Shown here: one piece after another, positions 14,692-21,624 of the stretch
Layout of the letters: every line of letters begins with the position of its first letter
Numbering within the stretch: the first letter of the stretch is position 1
NCBI GenBank assembly: GCA_034006405.1
Contig: JAVESW010000006.1
Coordinates: 1 to 23,818 of the forward strand
From: JALNYB01 sp023230065
GTDB taxonomy: Archaea; Thermoplasmatota; Thermoplasmata; Methanomassiliicoccales; Methanomethylophilaceae
Length of the DNA stretch: 23,818 nt
Direction: 5' to 3'
Translations under genes and position numbers: made by a program
The notes under the pieces: generated by a model
What the model was told of the DNA's origin: nothing
What the model saw: only the letters and a program-made list of their open reading frames with translations
The model's database searches: none

Positions 14692-17501
14692 TGAGAGGAA
14701 TTACGAAGAAGATCGGATCGATTAAATTCTCCTGCGTTTCGCCGGAGGAGATCAGAAAGATGTCAGCTACCAAGATCATTACGGCTGATACCTATGACGA
14801 TGAAGGATATCCTATCGAAATGGGTTTGATGGACCCACATATGGGAGTCATCGAACCAGGACTCCGCTGTAAGACCTGTGGATGTAAGGTCGATGAATGT
14901 CCCGGACATTTCGGACATATAGACCTCGCTATGCCGGTCATTCATGTAGGATTCATCAAAGACATCAAAATGATGTTGGAGAGTACTTGTCGCAGTTGTG
15001 GAAGGCTCATGCTTACTGCGGATCAAATCGCAGTCCGTATGAATGATATGGATGAGATGAAAGAGCTCGGAGGAGGAACCATTGATGTCAAGAATTTCTC
15101 CAAAGACACTGCAAAGGATGCATCCACTAAAGGTGTATGTCCTTATTGCGGTGCAGAGCAGATCAAGATCAAATTGGATAAGCCTACCACATTCAGGGAA
15201 GTCGATGATAATCATAAACTCACTCCTAAGGAAGTTCGTGAGAGACTCGAGCGTATCACAGACGATGATCTTAAGACATTGGGAATGGACCCTGCAACAT
15301 GCAGACCCGAATGGATGGTCCTCACAGCTCTAGCAGTTCCGCCAGTTACAGTAAGGCCTTCGATCACTCTCGATTCCGGAGACAGAAGCGAAGATGATCT
15401 GACCCATAAACTTGTGGATGTTCTCAGGATCAACCAGAGGCTAAGAGAGAATCGTGATGCAGGAGCACCGCAGTTGATCGTCGAGGATCTTTGGGAACTA
15501 TTGCAATATCATGTAACAACGTATTTCGATAATCAGACATCTGGTATCCCGCCTGCAAGGCACAGATCCGGGCGTCCTCTGAAGACACTTGCACAGAGGC
15601 TCAAGGGTAAAGAGGGACGTTTCAGATCCAATTTATCCGGAAAGCGTGTTAATTTCTCTGCACGTACAGTTATATCGCCAGATCCATTGTTATCTATCAA
15701 CGATGTCGGAGTACCTATCGCAGCAGCAAGGGAATTGACAGTGCCAGTGCATGTTCATGAGCATAACATCGAGAAGATCAAGGAAATGGTTGCACGCGGG
15801 CCGGAATCGAAGGAAGGCGAACCATATCTTCCTGGAGTCAACTACGTCATTCGTTCCGATGGAAGAAGGATTAGGGTCACAGCGCGCAATGCAGAAGAGG
15901 TCGCAGAGAATCTCGAACTCGATTATACCGTGGAGAGACAACTTGTAGACGGAGATGTCGTTCTATTCAACAGACAGCCTTCGCTTCATAGAATGTCAAT
16001 GATGGCACATCGCGTAAAAATCATGGAAGGACGTACATTCAGGTTCAACTTATGTGATTGTCCACCATACAATGCAGATTTCGATGGTGATGAGATGAAC
16101 TTACACGTTCTTCAGTCTGATGAAGCACGTGCCGAGGCTCGCATACTCATGCAGGTTCAGGAGAACATCCTTTCACCAAGGTATGGAGGACCTATCATCG
16201 GTGCGATCCACGATCATATCACCGGAGCATATTTCCTTACCCACAACAATCCTCATTTCGATAGATTCGAGGCAATGAATATTCTTTCTAAATTACCAGA
16301 CATAGAGATACCTGAACCATTCAAAGATGAGAAAGGAGAGGAGTACTGGACCGGAAGACAATTGTTCTCCATCGTGCTCCCCGGAGATTTCCGCACAACA
16401 TTCAAGGCAAACATTTGTCAGAACTGTAATGTTTGTAAGAAAGAGAACTGTGAATTCGATTCGTATGTCAAGATCCGCGAGGGGCAGCTCCTTTGTGGAA
16501 CCATCGATGTTAAAGGAATCGGAAACAGCAAAGGAAAGATCCTTGACCGTATTGCCCGTGATTACGGATCAGATCGTGCATGTCAGTTCCTCAATCAGGT
16601 CACAAGACTCGCATTGGGAGCACTTATGAATCACGGATTCAGCACCGGTATCGGTGATGAGGATATTCCAGAAGAGGCACAACTTCAGATAGCCAACTTC
16701 AACCAGGAATGTATCAATAAAGTGTCACAGCTCGTTGAGTCATTCCAAGATGGAACACTTGATCAGATGCCTGGACGTTCACTCAGAGAAACACTCGAAG
16801 TGGAGGTCATGAAGGTTTTGGGGCAGGCTCGTGATGAAGCAGGACGTGTTGCAGGAAAGCACCTAGGTATGTCCAATCCAGCAGTTATTATGGCAAAGGC
16901 CGGAGCTCGTGGTTCTATGCTCAACTTGTCTCAGATGGCTGGTTGTGTCGGACAGCAGGCAGTTCGTGGTGAGAGATTGTCCAGAGGATACTGGAACAGA
17001 ACGCTTCCTCATTTCCACAAAGGAGATCTCGGGGCATATGCCAGAGGATTCTGCTCGAATTCATACAAATCAGGATTGACCCCGACCGAATTCTTCTTCC
17101 ATGCAATGGGAGGAAGGGAAGGTCTAGTCGATACTGCAGTCAGGACATCAAGATCAGGATACATGCAGAGAAGACTCGTTTCAGCTCTTGAGGATCTCAA
17201 ACTTACTTCTGATGGTACTGTCAGGAATACTATCGGAACTGTTATTCAGTTCAAGTACGGAGAGGATGGAGTGGATCCATCAAGGACCGTTAGAGGAAAA
17301 GCAATAGACCTCGACGATCTGTTCGCAGAAATATTCGGAGACGAAGCAGATCACATGCTCAAGATCGATGACCATGATGTGGGAGACGATTATGGAGCAC
17401 GCGAGAAGGACGAGATGGAATACACCGAGGAAGATGGTGGAGAGGGCGAAGCAGGAGAATTCGAAGACCTCGATACTGACTTTGAGAGCGGAGGTGAGTG
17501 A
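14688..17501 (+). CDS. rpoA1: DNA-directed RNA polymerase subunit A' (Rpo1N)
   Basis: The 937-residue N-terminal half of the largest subunit contains a zinc site at about residue 60 (CKTCGCKVDECPGHFGH), a second CxxC set (CRSCG, CPYCG), RFRSNLSGKRVNFSARTVIS, the catalytic Mg-binding NADFDGDEMN at about residue 461, a Cys cluster near residue 580 (CQNCNVCKKENCEF), bridge-helix-region SRGYWNRTLPHF and GREGLVDTAVRTS..GYMQRR. It ends with an unusual acidic tail of about 45 residues (DDHDVGDDYGAREKDEMEY and after), poor in hydrophobics and probably disordered. GGAGGA precedes the ATG by about 6 nt. The stop lies 2 nt before the A'' start. Confidence 0.97.
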   Translation: MMRGITKKIGSIKFSCVSPEEIRKMSATKIITADTYDDEGYPIEMGLMDPHMGVIEPGLRCKTCGCKVDECPGHFGHIDLAMPVIHVGFIKDIKMMLESTCRSCGRLMLTADQIAVRMNDMDEMKELGGGTIDVKNFSKDTAKDASTKGVCPYCGAEQIKIKLDKPTTFREVDDNHKLTPKEVRERLERITDDDLKTLGMDPATCRPEWMVLTALAVPPVTVRPSITLDSGDRSEDDLTHKLVDVLRINQRLRENRDAGAPQLIVEDLWELLQYHVTTYFDNQTSGIPPARHRSGRPLKTLAQRLKGKEGRFRSNLSGKRVNFSARTVISPDPLLSINDVGVPIAAARELTVPVHVHEHNIEKIKEMVARGPESKEGEPYLPGVNYVIRSDGRRIRVTARNAEEVAENLELDYTVERQLVDGDVVLFNRQPSLHRMSMMAHRVKIMEGRTFRFNLCDCPPYNADFDGDEMNLHVLQSDEARAEARILMQVQENILSPRYGGPIIGAIHDHITGAYFLTHNNPHFDRFEAMNILSKLPDIEIPEPFKDEKGEEYWTGRQLFSIVLPGDFRTTFKANICQNCNVCKKENCEFDSYVKIREGQLLCGTIDVKGIGNSKGKILDRIARDYGSDRACQFLNQVTRLALGALMNHGFSTGIGDEDIPEEAQLQIANFNQECINKVSQLVESFQDGTLDQMPGRSLRETLEVEVMKVLGQARDEAGRVAGKHLGMSNPAVIMAKAGARGSMLNLSQMAGCVGQQAVRGERLSRGYWNRTLPHFHKGDLGAYARGFCSNSYKSGLTPTEFFFHAMGGREGLVDTAVRTSRSGYMQRRLVSALEDLKLTSDGTVRNTIGTVIQFKYGEDGVDPSRTVRGKAIDLDDLFAEIFGDEADHMLKIDDHDVGDDYGAREKDEMEYTEEDGGEGEAGEFEDLDTDFESGGE

Positions 17502-17503
17502 TA

Positions 17504-18946
17504 ATGGCTAAGAAAGATACTCTGAAAGCGTTGATCAGCAGAGATATAAGTGCGGAAGTTGCAGAACTTCTGTTAACCAAATTCAATACCTTGAGTGCCA
17601 TCAGTGCATCAGGTTCGGAGGAATTGGTCGAGATAGGGCTTTCTGAAGAGGAAGCCGAATCGATCCTCACCAAAGTGGGAAAGCATGTTGCCCGCAAGAC
17701 AACAGCGACAAAGGCGAAGAAGGCGGTTGAAGAAGTAAAAGTGGAGCCAATGGAAGAGATATTCCACGAGCACGTTCTGTCTCCTACGGAAGCCAAATTG
17801 AAAGAGATGGCAGAAAAACTCAACAAGCCTCTTTCTCTGAAGATTATTTGCGATATCTCCACTGCTATCGAGAATGCGGATCTCAGCGATGAGATCTGCG
17901 AGAAACTCATAGTTGTAGCCAACAGGATGTATACAGCACATCTGATGGACCAGAACGAGTCTGCAGGAGTAATGGCAGCGCATTCTTTAGGAGAGCCAGG
18001 TACACAGATGAACATGCGTACCTTCCACTATGCTGGAGTTGCAAACATCAATGTTACTCAGGGTCTTCCTAGACTTATCGAGATAGTTGATGCAAGACGT
18101 GTACCTAGTACTCCTTCGATGGAGATTCCGCTTATCGGAATTGCCGCTGAGGATGAGAGTGTTGCACGTCACGTAGCATCTGAAATCGAAGTGACATCTT
18201 TGTTGGATTTAGCTGCTGTTGAGACAGACATCACCAACATGAGATTGATCGTCATTCCGGATGTACGTAAGATGGAGGTCCGTGGCATAACACTCGAGGA
18301 TATCGTGGAAAAGCTGAATAAAGTGAAAGCTGTCCGCGGCATGGTCGAGATTCAGGGATTCGACATCATGATAACATCTGATGAGGCATCATTCAAAAAA
18401 CTTCAGTCGATGTATGACGCAATCAAGAATGCCAAGATCAAAGGAATCGATGGTATTGTAAGGGCCGTTCTCAGCAAGACAGAAGGAAGTTGGAAGATCA
18501 TCACCGAAGGCAGCAATTTGAAAGAAGTACTGAAGATTGATGGTGTTAACGCCGATCGTGTCATGACCAATAGTATCTTGGAAGTTGCAGACGTTTTGGG
18601 AATCGAGGCCGCAAGGAATTCGGTCATCCACGAAGCGATGGGAACTCTGGGAGAAGCAGGTCTTGACGTAGATATCAGACACATCATGCTTGTGGCCGAT
18701 CTTATGACCAATGATGGTTATGTGAAGGCCATTGGAAGACACGGTGTATCGGGAAAGAAGTCATCCGTTCTCGCGAGAGCGGCTTTCGAGATCACCGCGG
18801 CGCATTTGTTACATGCCGCAATGGTAGGAGAGGTGGATCACCTCGAAGGAGTAACAGAGAACATTATAGTAGGTCAGCCGGTGACATTAGGAACTGGTGC
18901 AGTAAACCTTATCTACACACCCAAGAAAAAGGGGGAAGATGAATGA
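17504..18946 (+). CDS. rpoA2: DNA-directed RNA polymerase subunit A'' (Rpo1C) with N-terminal helix-hairpin-helix
   Basis: The 480-residue protein is longer than the roughly 380-400 usual for A''. Residues about 5-60 form a helix-hairpin-helix-like domain (LISRDISAEVAELLLTKFNT, ELVEIGLSEEEAESILTKVG), followed by a Lys/Ala/Glu-rich linker to about residue 85 and then the normal core. The trigger-loop region, near residues 155-190, reads GVMAAHSLGEPGTQMNMRTF then HYAGVANINVTQGLPR; the catalytic-type Arg and His are kept, but Q to H, I to L, T to N and L to Q changes occur at near-invariant positions. The remainder (LIEIVDARRVPSTPSMEIPL, GVSGKKSSVLARAAFE) is typical. The ATG at 17504 is 6 nt after GGTGA; the GTG at 17498 overlapping the A' stop is less likely. 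Confidence 0.96.
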   Translation: MAKKDTLKALISRDISAEVAELLLTKFNTLSAISASGSEELVEIGLSEEEAESILTKVGKHVARKTTATKAKKAVEEVKVEPMEEIFHEHVLSPTEAKLKEMAEKLNKPLSLKIICDISTAIENADLSDEICEKLIVVANRMYTAHLMDQNESAGVMAAHSLGEPGTQMNMRTFHYAGVANINVTQGLPRLIEIVDARRVPSTPSMEIPLIGIAAEDESVARHVASEIEVTSLLDLAAVETDITNMRLIVIPDVRKMEVRGITLEDIVEKLNKVKAVRGMVEIQGFDIMITSDEASFKKLQSMYDAIKNAKIKGIDGIVRAVLSKTEGSWKIITEGSNLKEVLKIDGVNADRVMTNSILEVADVLGIEAARNSVIHEAMGTLGEAGLDVDIRHIMLVADLMTNDGYVKAIGRHGVSGKKSSVLARAAFEITAAHLLHAAMVGEVDHLEGVTENIIVGQPVTLGTGAVNLIYTPKKKGEDE

Positions 18947-19230
18947 GCGAAGAAAAAGTTGATATAAGCAGAGCATTGAAAGCCGCAATTACTACCGGTA
19001 GGGTAGAGTTCGGCGTAGAACAGACAGAAAAAGCGATCAAAACAGGAAAAGCTAAAATGATCATCCTGTCGAGGAACTGTCCCAGTCAAGTACTGGCAGG
19101 CTCCATCGATGTGAAGGTTCATGTCTTTGAGGGTAACAACATGGAGTTGGGTGCTCTTTGCGGTAAACCATTCTCGGTGTCTGCGCTTGCAGTCATTGAC
19201 AAAGGTACCTCTAACATCTTAACGTTGTGA
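18943..19230 (+). CDS. rpl30e: Ribosomal protein L30e (eL30)
   Basis: The 95-residue protein has the L7Ae/L30e fold: DISRALKAAITTGRVEFGVE, KTGKAKMIILSRNCPSQVLA, HVFEGNNMELGALCGKPFSV and a final VIDKGTSNIL. It is a large-subunit ribosomal protein that binds kink-turn RNA. Its place between rpoA'' and nusA is the standard archaeal order. The ATG overlaps the rpoA'' stop (ATGA) and is preceded by GGGGGAAGA. Confidence 0.93.
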   Translation: MSEEKVDISRALKAAITTGRVEFGVEQTEKAIKTGKAKMIILSRNCPSQVLAGSIDVKVHVFEGNNMELGALCGKPFSVSALAVIDKGTSNILTL

Positions 19231-19235
19231 GGAAC

Positions 19236-19664
19236 ATGTCAGCGGATATCGTACTTACCGAGGACACACTCAGGTATATCTCACTGTTCGAGGCCATTAC
19301 AAGGACTAATGCCATAGATTGTATGGATGCAGATGATAAACTTGTGTTTGTGGTCGAAAAAGGACAAGGAAATATAGCAGTTGGAAAGAAAGGGGAACAT
19401 GTCATAAAGCTCAAGGAAAAGACCGGAAAGAATATTCAGGTCGTTGAGTATTCAGATGATCCCGAACAGTTCGTAAAGAATGTTTTCCACATCTACAATC
19501 CTCAGAAGGTCGTTATCGAACAACGCGGAAACATTACGCACGCAACTATTACAGTGGACCCCAAGCTCAAGGGACGTGCGATTGGCAAAGCCGGAAAGAA
19601 TCTACGTATCGCCAGGGATATCGTGAACAGACATCACGAAATCCAGAGCTTAAGCGTGGATTAA
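19236..19664 (+). CDS. nusA: NusA-like KH-domain transcription factor
   Basis: The 142-residue archaeal NusA consists of two KH domains without the bacterial N-terminal and S1 parts. It begins MSADIVLTEDTLRYISLFEA; KH1 contains GQGNIAVGKKGEHVIKLKEK and KH2 contains LKGRAIGKAGKNLRIARDIV, each with the GxxG RNA-binding loop (GKKG, GKAG). It is thought to act in transcription elongation or termination. The ATG at 19236 was chosen because family similarity starts there; GAGG lies only 3 nt upstream, and a GTG at 19227 overlapping the L30e stop is the alternative. It is the last gene of the operon; rps12 and rps7, often next, are absent. Confidence 0.92.
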   Translation: MSADIVLTEDTLRYISLFEAITRTNAIDCMDADDKLVFVVEKGQGNIAVGKKGEHVIKLKEKTGKNIQVVEYSDDPEQFVKNVFHIYNPQKVVIEQRGNITHATITVDPKLKGRAIGKAGKNLRIARDIVNRHHEIQSLSVD

Positions 19665-19756
19665 GGCTTCCCCTAATGTCGGCGCTTAGGCGTCGGTGTG
19701 GTCGAAACAGATTTCAAACCATTTATCAATTTTAAATTTATATTAGACCCAGACGT
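19665..19756. other. Convergent intergenic spacer, nusA and radical SAM genes
   Basis: The 92-nt spacer contains no gene. A GTCGG..GCGTCGG imperfect repeat lies at 19679-19697, followed by an AT-rich stretch (ATTTATCAATTTTAAATTTA near 19721-19740) in which both converging transcripts may terminate. No strong hairpin is seen. Confidence 0.3.
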
Positions 19757-20818
19757 TTAATTAAGAGGTGTTCTTTCGACTTCTAATCTGTCGACTGTGG
19801 AGTATTCTTCTACGATATAACATTTGAACGGAAGGTTCTCTGCGAGTTCTTCAAGAACCCAAGATGCCACTTCCATACGTTTATTCCTAGAGTCTATGAA
19901 TATAAGTTCATCAGGAACTTCGTATTTTTTGTTGAGTAGTTCTCTTACGGCTTCAAGATCATCTGAATAGATGATGCCTTTCAGAATGGTTCCATCTTTA
20001 GTAATAACGTCATATGGTTTTGCGATGTGTTCTGCACGACGGATAAGTCTGTTTCTAAGTTGAACGCCATCTTTGAATATCGAGGAACAAAAATGAATAG
20101 GGGCCTTCTTGTGTTTTTTCATAAGACTTATGGCAACTTCTTCTGATCCTAAGATAGAAGAGGACAAGTCATCTTTTAGATTGTAATTGTGTTCTTCCAT
20201 CATTTCCCAATTACTTTCAGAGAATTCGAGTTCATTCAGGTTGATGAATTTTACTCCCACAGATGTGGCGTAATCAATAAGGGCTTCCAATTCTTTTTCA
20301 TGACCGGGTATTGCAGGTACCTCTATGCCTACATCGATGTCTATCGTATCGATTATCTTCTTGAGATCAGTAGTATTCATTTTACACCACTGGGACATAG
20401 GAGGATGGAATCTTATTTCGTCTAATCCTGCCACCTGTAGTGCGCCAGTCATCTCGGCATCGATCATAGATGTGTATAGATGAATGTGATGTTCTTTTCC
20501 GAAACGGTTTTTCAAGAGTTTGATGCATCTGATCGTACGATCCATTGTTGTAAGAGGGTCTCCTCCTGTGATTCCTGTGCCTGCTGCATCCATTGATTCC
20601 GCTTCTTCGATGATCTCTTCTGGTGTGGTCACTTTGCGTTCATTGGCATACACAACATCCTTTCCTTTCTTTTCGGCGGAAACAGGACAGTAGAAACAAC
20701 CAGTGTTGCATTTACCGGTGACCAGTAAGACCATTTTGGATCCCTGAATACAATATTTGCAGCCTTCAGCTAATTCGCCGTTCGACGCGGAACCGTATTC
20801 GTATCTTTTGAAGCTCAT
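19757..20818 (-). CDS. Radical SAM protein, COG2108-like, with extra CxxC
   Basis: The 353-residue protein has the radical SAM triad C37-x3-C41-x2-C44 in TGKCNTGCFYCPVS, preceded by C20-x2-C23 in EGCKYCIQGSKMVLLVTG. Further on are GITGGDPLTTMDRTIRCIKL, HIHLYTSM, DEIRFHPPM and EVPAIPG, which suit the SAM barrel. The order CKYC..CxxxCxxC matches an archaeal family related to pyruvate formate-lyase activating enzyme (COG2108), whose substrate is unknown. The C-terminal third (KPYDVITKDGTILKGIIYSD and after) has a small alpha/beta region that could bind substrate. The N-terminal CxxC may take part in a second cluster. The ATG at 20818 is about 27 nt from the TATA centre at 20841-20850, so a leaderless mRNA is likely. 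Confidence 0.85.
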   Translation of the reverse strand: MSFKRYEYGSASNGELAEGCKYCIQGSKMVLLVTGKCNTGCFYCPVSAEKKGKDVVYANERKVTTPEEIIEEAESMDAAGTGITGGDPLTTMDRTIRCIKLLKNRFGKEHHIHLYTSMIDAEMTGALQVAGLDEIRFHPPMSQWCKMNTTDLKKIIDTIDIDVGIEVPAIPGHEKELEALIDYATSVGVKFINLNELEFSESNWEMMEEHNYNLKDDLSSSILGSEEVAISLMKKHKKAPIHFCSSIFKDGVQLRNRLIRRAEHIAKPYDVITKDGTILKGIIYSDDLEAVRELLNKKYEVPDELIFIDSRNKRMEVASWVLEELAENLPFKCYIVEEYSTVDRLEVERTPLN

Positions 20819-20840
20819 CTGTGAGGTTATTGGTGCGATG

Positions 20841-20850
20841 TTTTAATAAA
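20841..20850. promoter_or_regulatory. Shared bidirectional TATA box
   Basis: TTTTAATAAA (TTTATTAAAA on the other strand) is the only good TATA element in the 62-nt gap. Its centre is about 27 nt from the radical SAM ATG at 20818 and about 35 nt from the pyrF ATG at 20881, so one element could drive both genes in opposite directions. Confidence 0.5.
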
Positions 20851-20880
20851 CATTGGGGGACTAGATACTTGTGTGAGCAT

Positions 20881-21528
20881 ATGAGGAAAGACACCCGTTT
20901 GATCCTTGCATTGGATGAGACCGACAGGAAAAAGGCCTTGGACATCGTAGATAAGGTATCGAACTATATCGATGCAGTGAAAATAAATTGGCCATTGGTA
21001 TTATCCGCTGGGCCCGAGATGATCACAGAACTTTCTAAACGTACTGATATAGTCTGTGATTTCAAGGTAGCAGACATACCGAACACTGTTCACCTTATTG
21101 TTGAGAATGCAATATCCAGAGGAGCATCCGCTGTTATTGTTCATGCATTCACAGGGGAAGATTCACTTACTGAAGCTGTTAATACGGCCGGTAAAGATGC
21201 AGAGATCTACGCGGTTACGGAGATGAGTCACCCGGGTGGAAAGATGTTCACAGCATTACATGCAGAAGAGATGGCAAGAATGGGTGTAAAATGCGGAGTT
21301 GCAGGCTTTATAGCTCCTGCAACACGTCCGGAAAGAGTAAAGGCCATACGTGAGATCATTGGTAATAGAAAGATCATGTCTCCAGGCATAGGTGCACAAG
21401 GCGGTTCAGCATCAGCAGCAATATCCGCTGGCGCGGATTATGTTATTGTTGGAAGGTCCATATACAAATCGGAAGACCCAGAAGCAACGGCAAAGAATAT
21501 CTGTGAGGAAATAAGGGCCATTTTGTGA
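20881..21528 (+). CDS. pyrF: Orotidine 5'-phosphate decarboxylase
   Basis: The 215-residue TIM-barrel enzyme converts OMP to UMP, the last step of pyrimidine synthesis. The catalytic motif D60-x-K62-x2-D65 is intact in CDFKVADIPNT; D12 (LALDETD) and K34 (AVKINWP) are the expected substrate contacts, and the phosphate loop near the C-terminus reads VIVGRSIY after MSPGIGAQGG. Length is normal for archaeal PyrF. I placed the start at 20881 (MRKDTRLILALDETD): the frame is open from 20821, but the upstream 20 residues are not conserved in character and would include the TATA box. The leader is short, about 10 nt. Confidence 0.95.
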   Translation: MRKDTRLILALDETDRKKALDIVDKVSNYIDAVKINWPLVLSAGPEMITELSKRTDIVCDFKVADIPNTVHLIVENAISRGASAVIVHAFTGEDSLTEAVNTAGKDAEIYAVTEMSHPGGKMFTALHAEEMARMGVKCGVAGFIAPATRPERVKAIREIIGNRKIMSPGIGAQGGSASAAISAGADYVIVGRSIYKSEDPEATAKNICEEIRAIL

Positions 21529-21552
21529 GTTTGCCTAATAATATATAATTAT

Positions 21553-21583
21553 AATAGCGCGCTATTCTATAAATCTATAAATA
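21553..21583 (+). promoter_or_regulatory. Palindrome and tandem TATA boxes of the STT3-like gene
   Basis: AATAGCGCGCTATT (21553-21566) is a perfect 14-nt palindrome. It abuts two direct copies of CTATAAAT (21567-21574 and 21575-21582), each a good TATA box. The second predicts transcription start near 21605, leaving a 20-nt leader with GGAG before the ATG at 21625. The palindrome occupies the position of the BRE of the first TATA box, so a bound regulator would compete with TFB. Confidence 0.5.
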
Positions 21584-21624
21584 CGCATTCAAGCATGAAC
21601 CCGTACTCTATATGGAGATTTAGA

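Noticed and set aside
17359..18015. 218-codon minus-strand ORF across the A'/A'' junction
   Set aside because: It lies opposite conserved polymerase genes; low-complexity Ser/Ala/Leu composition typical of an antisense shadow.
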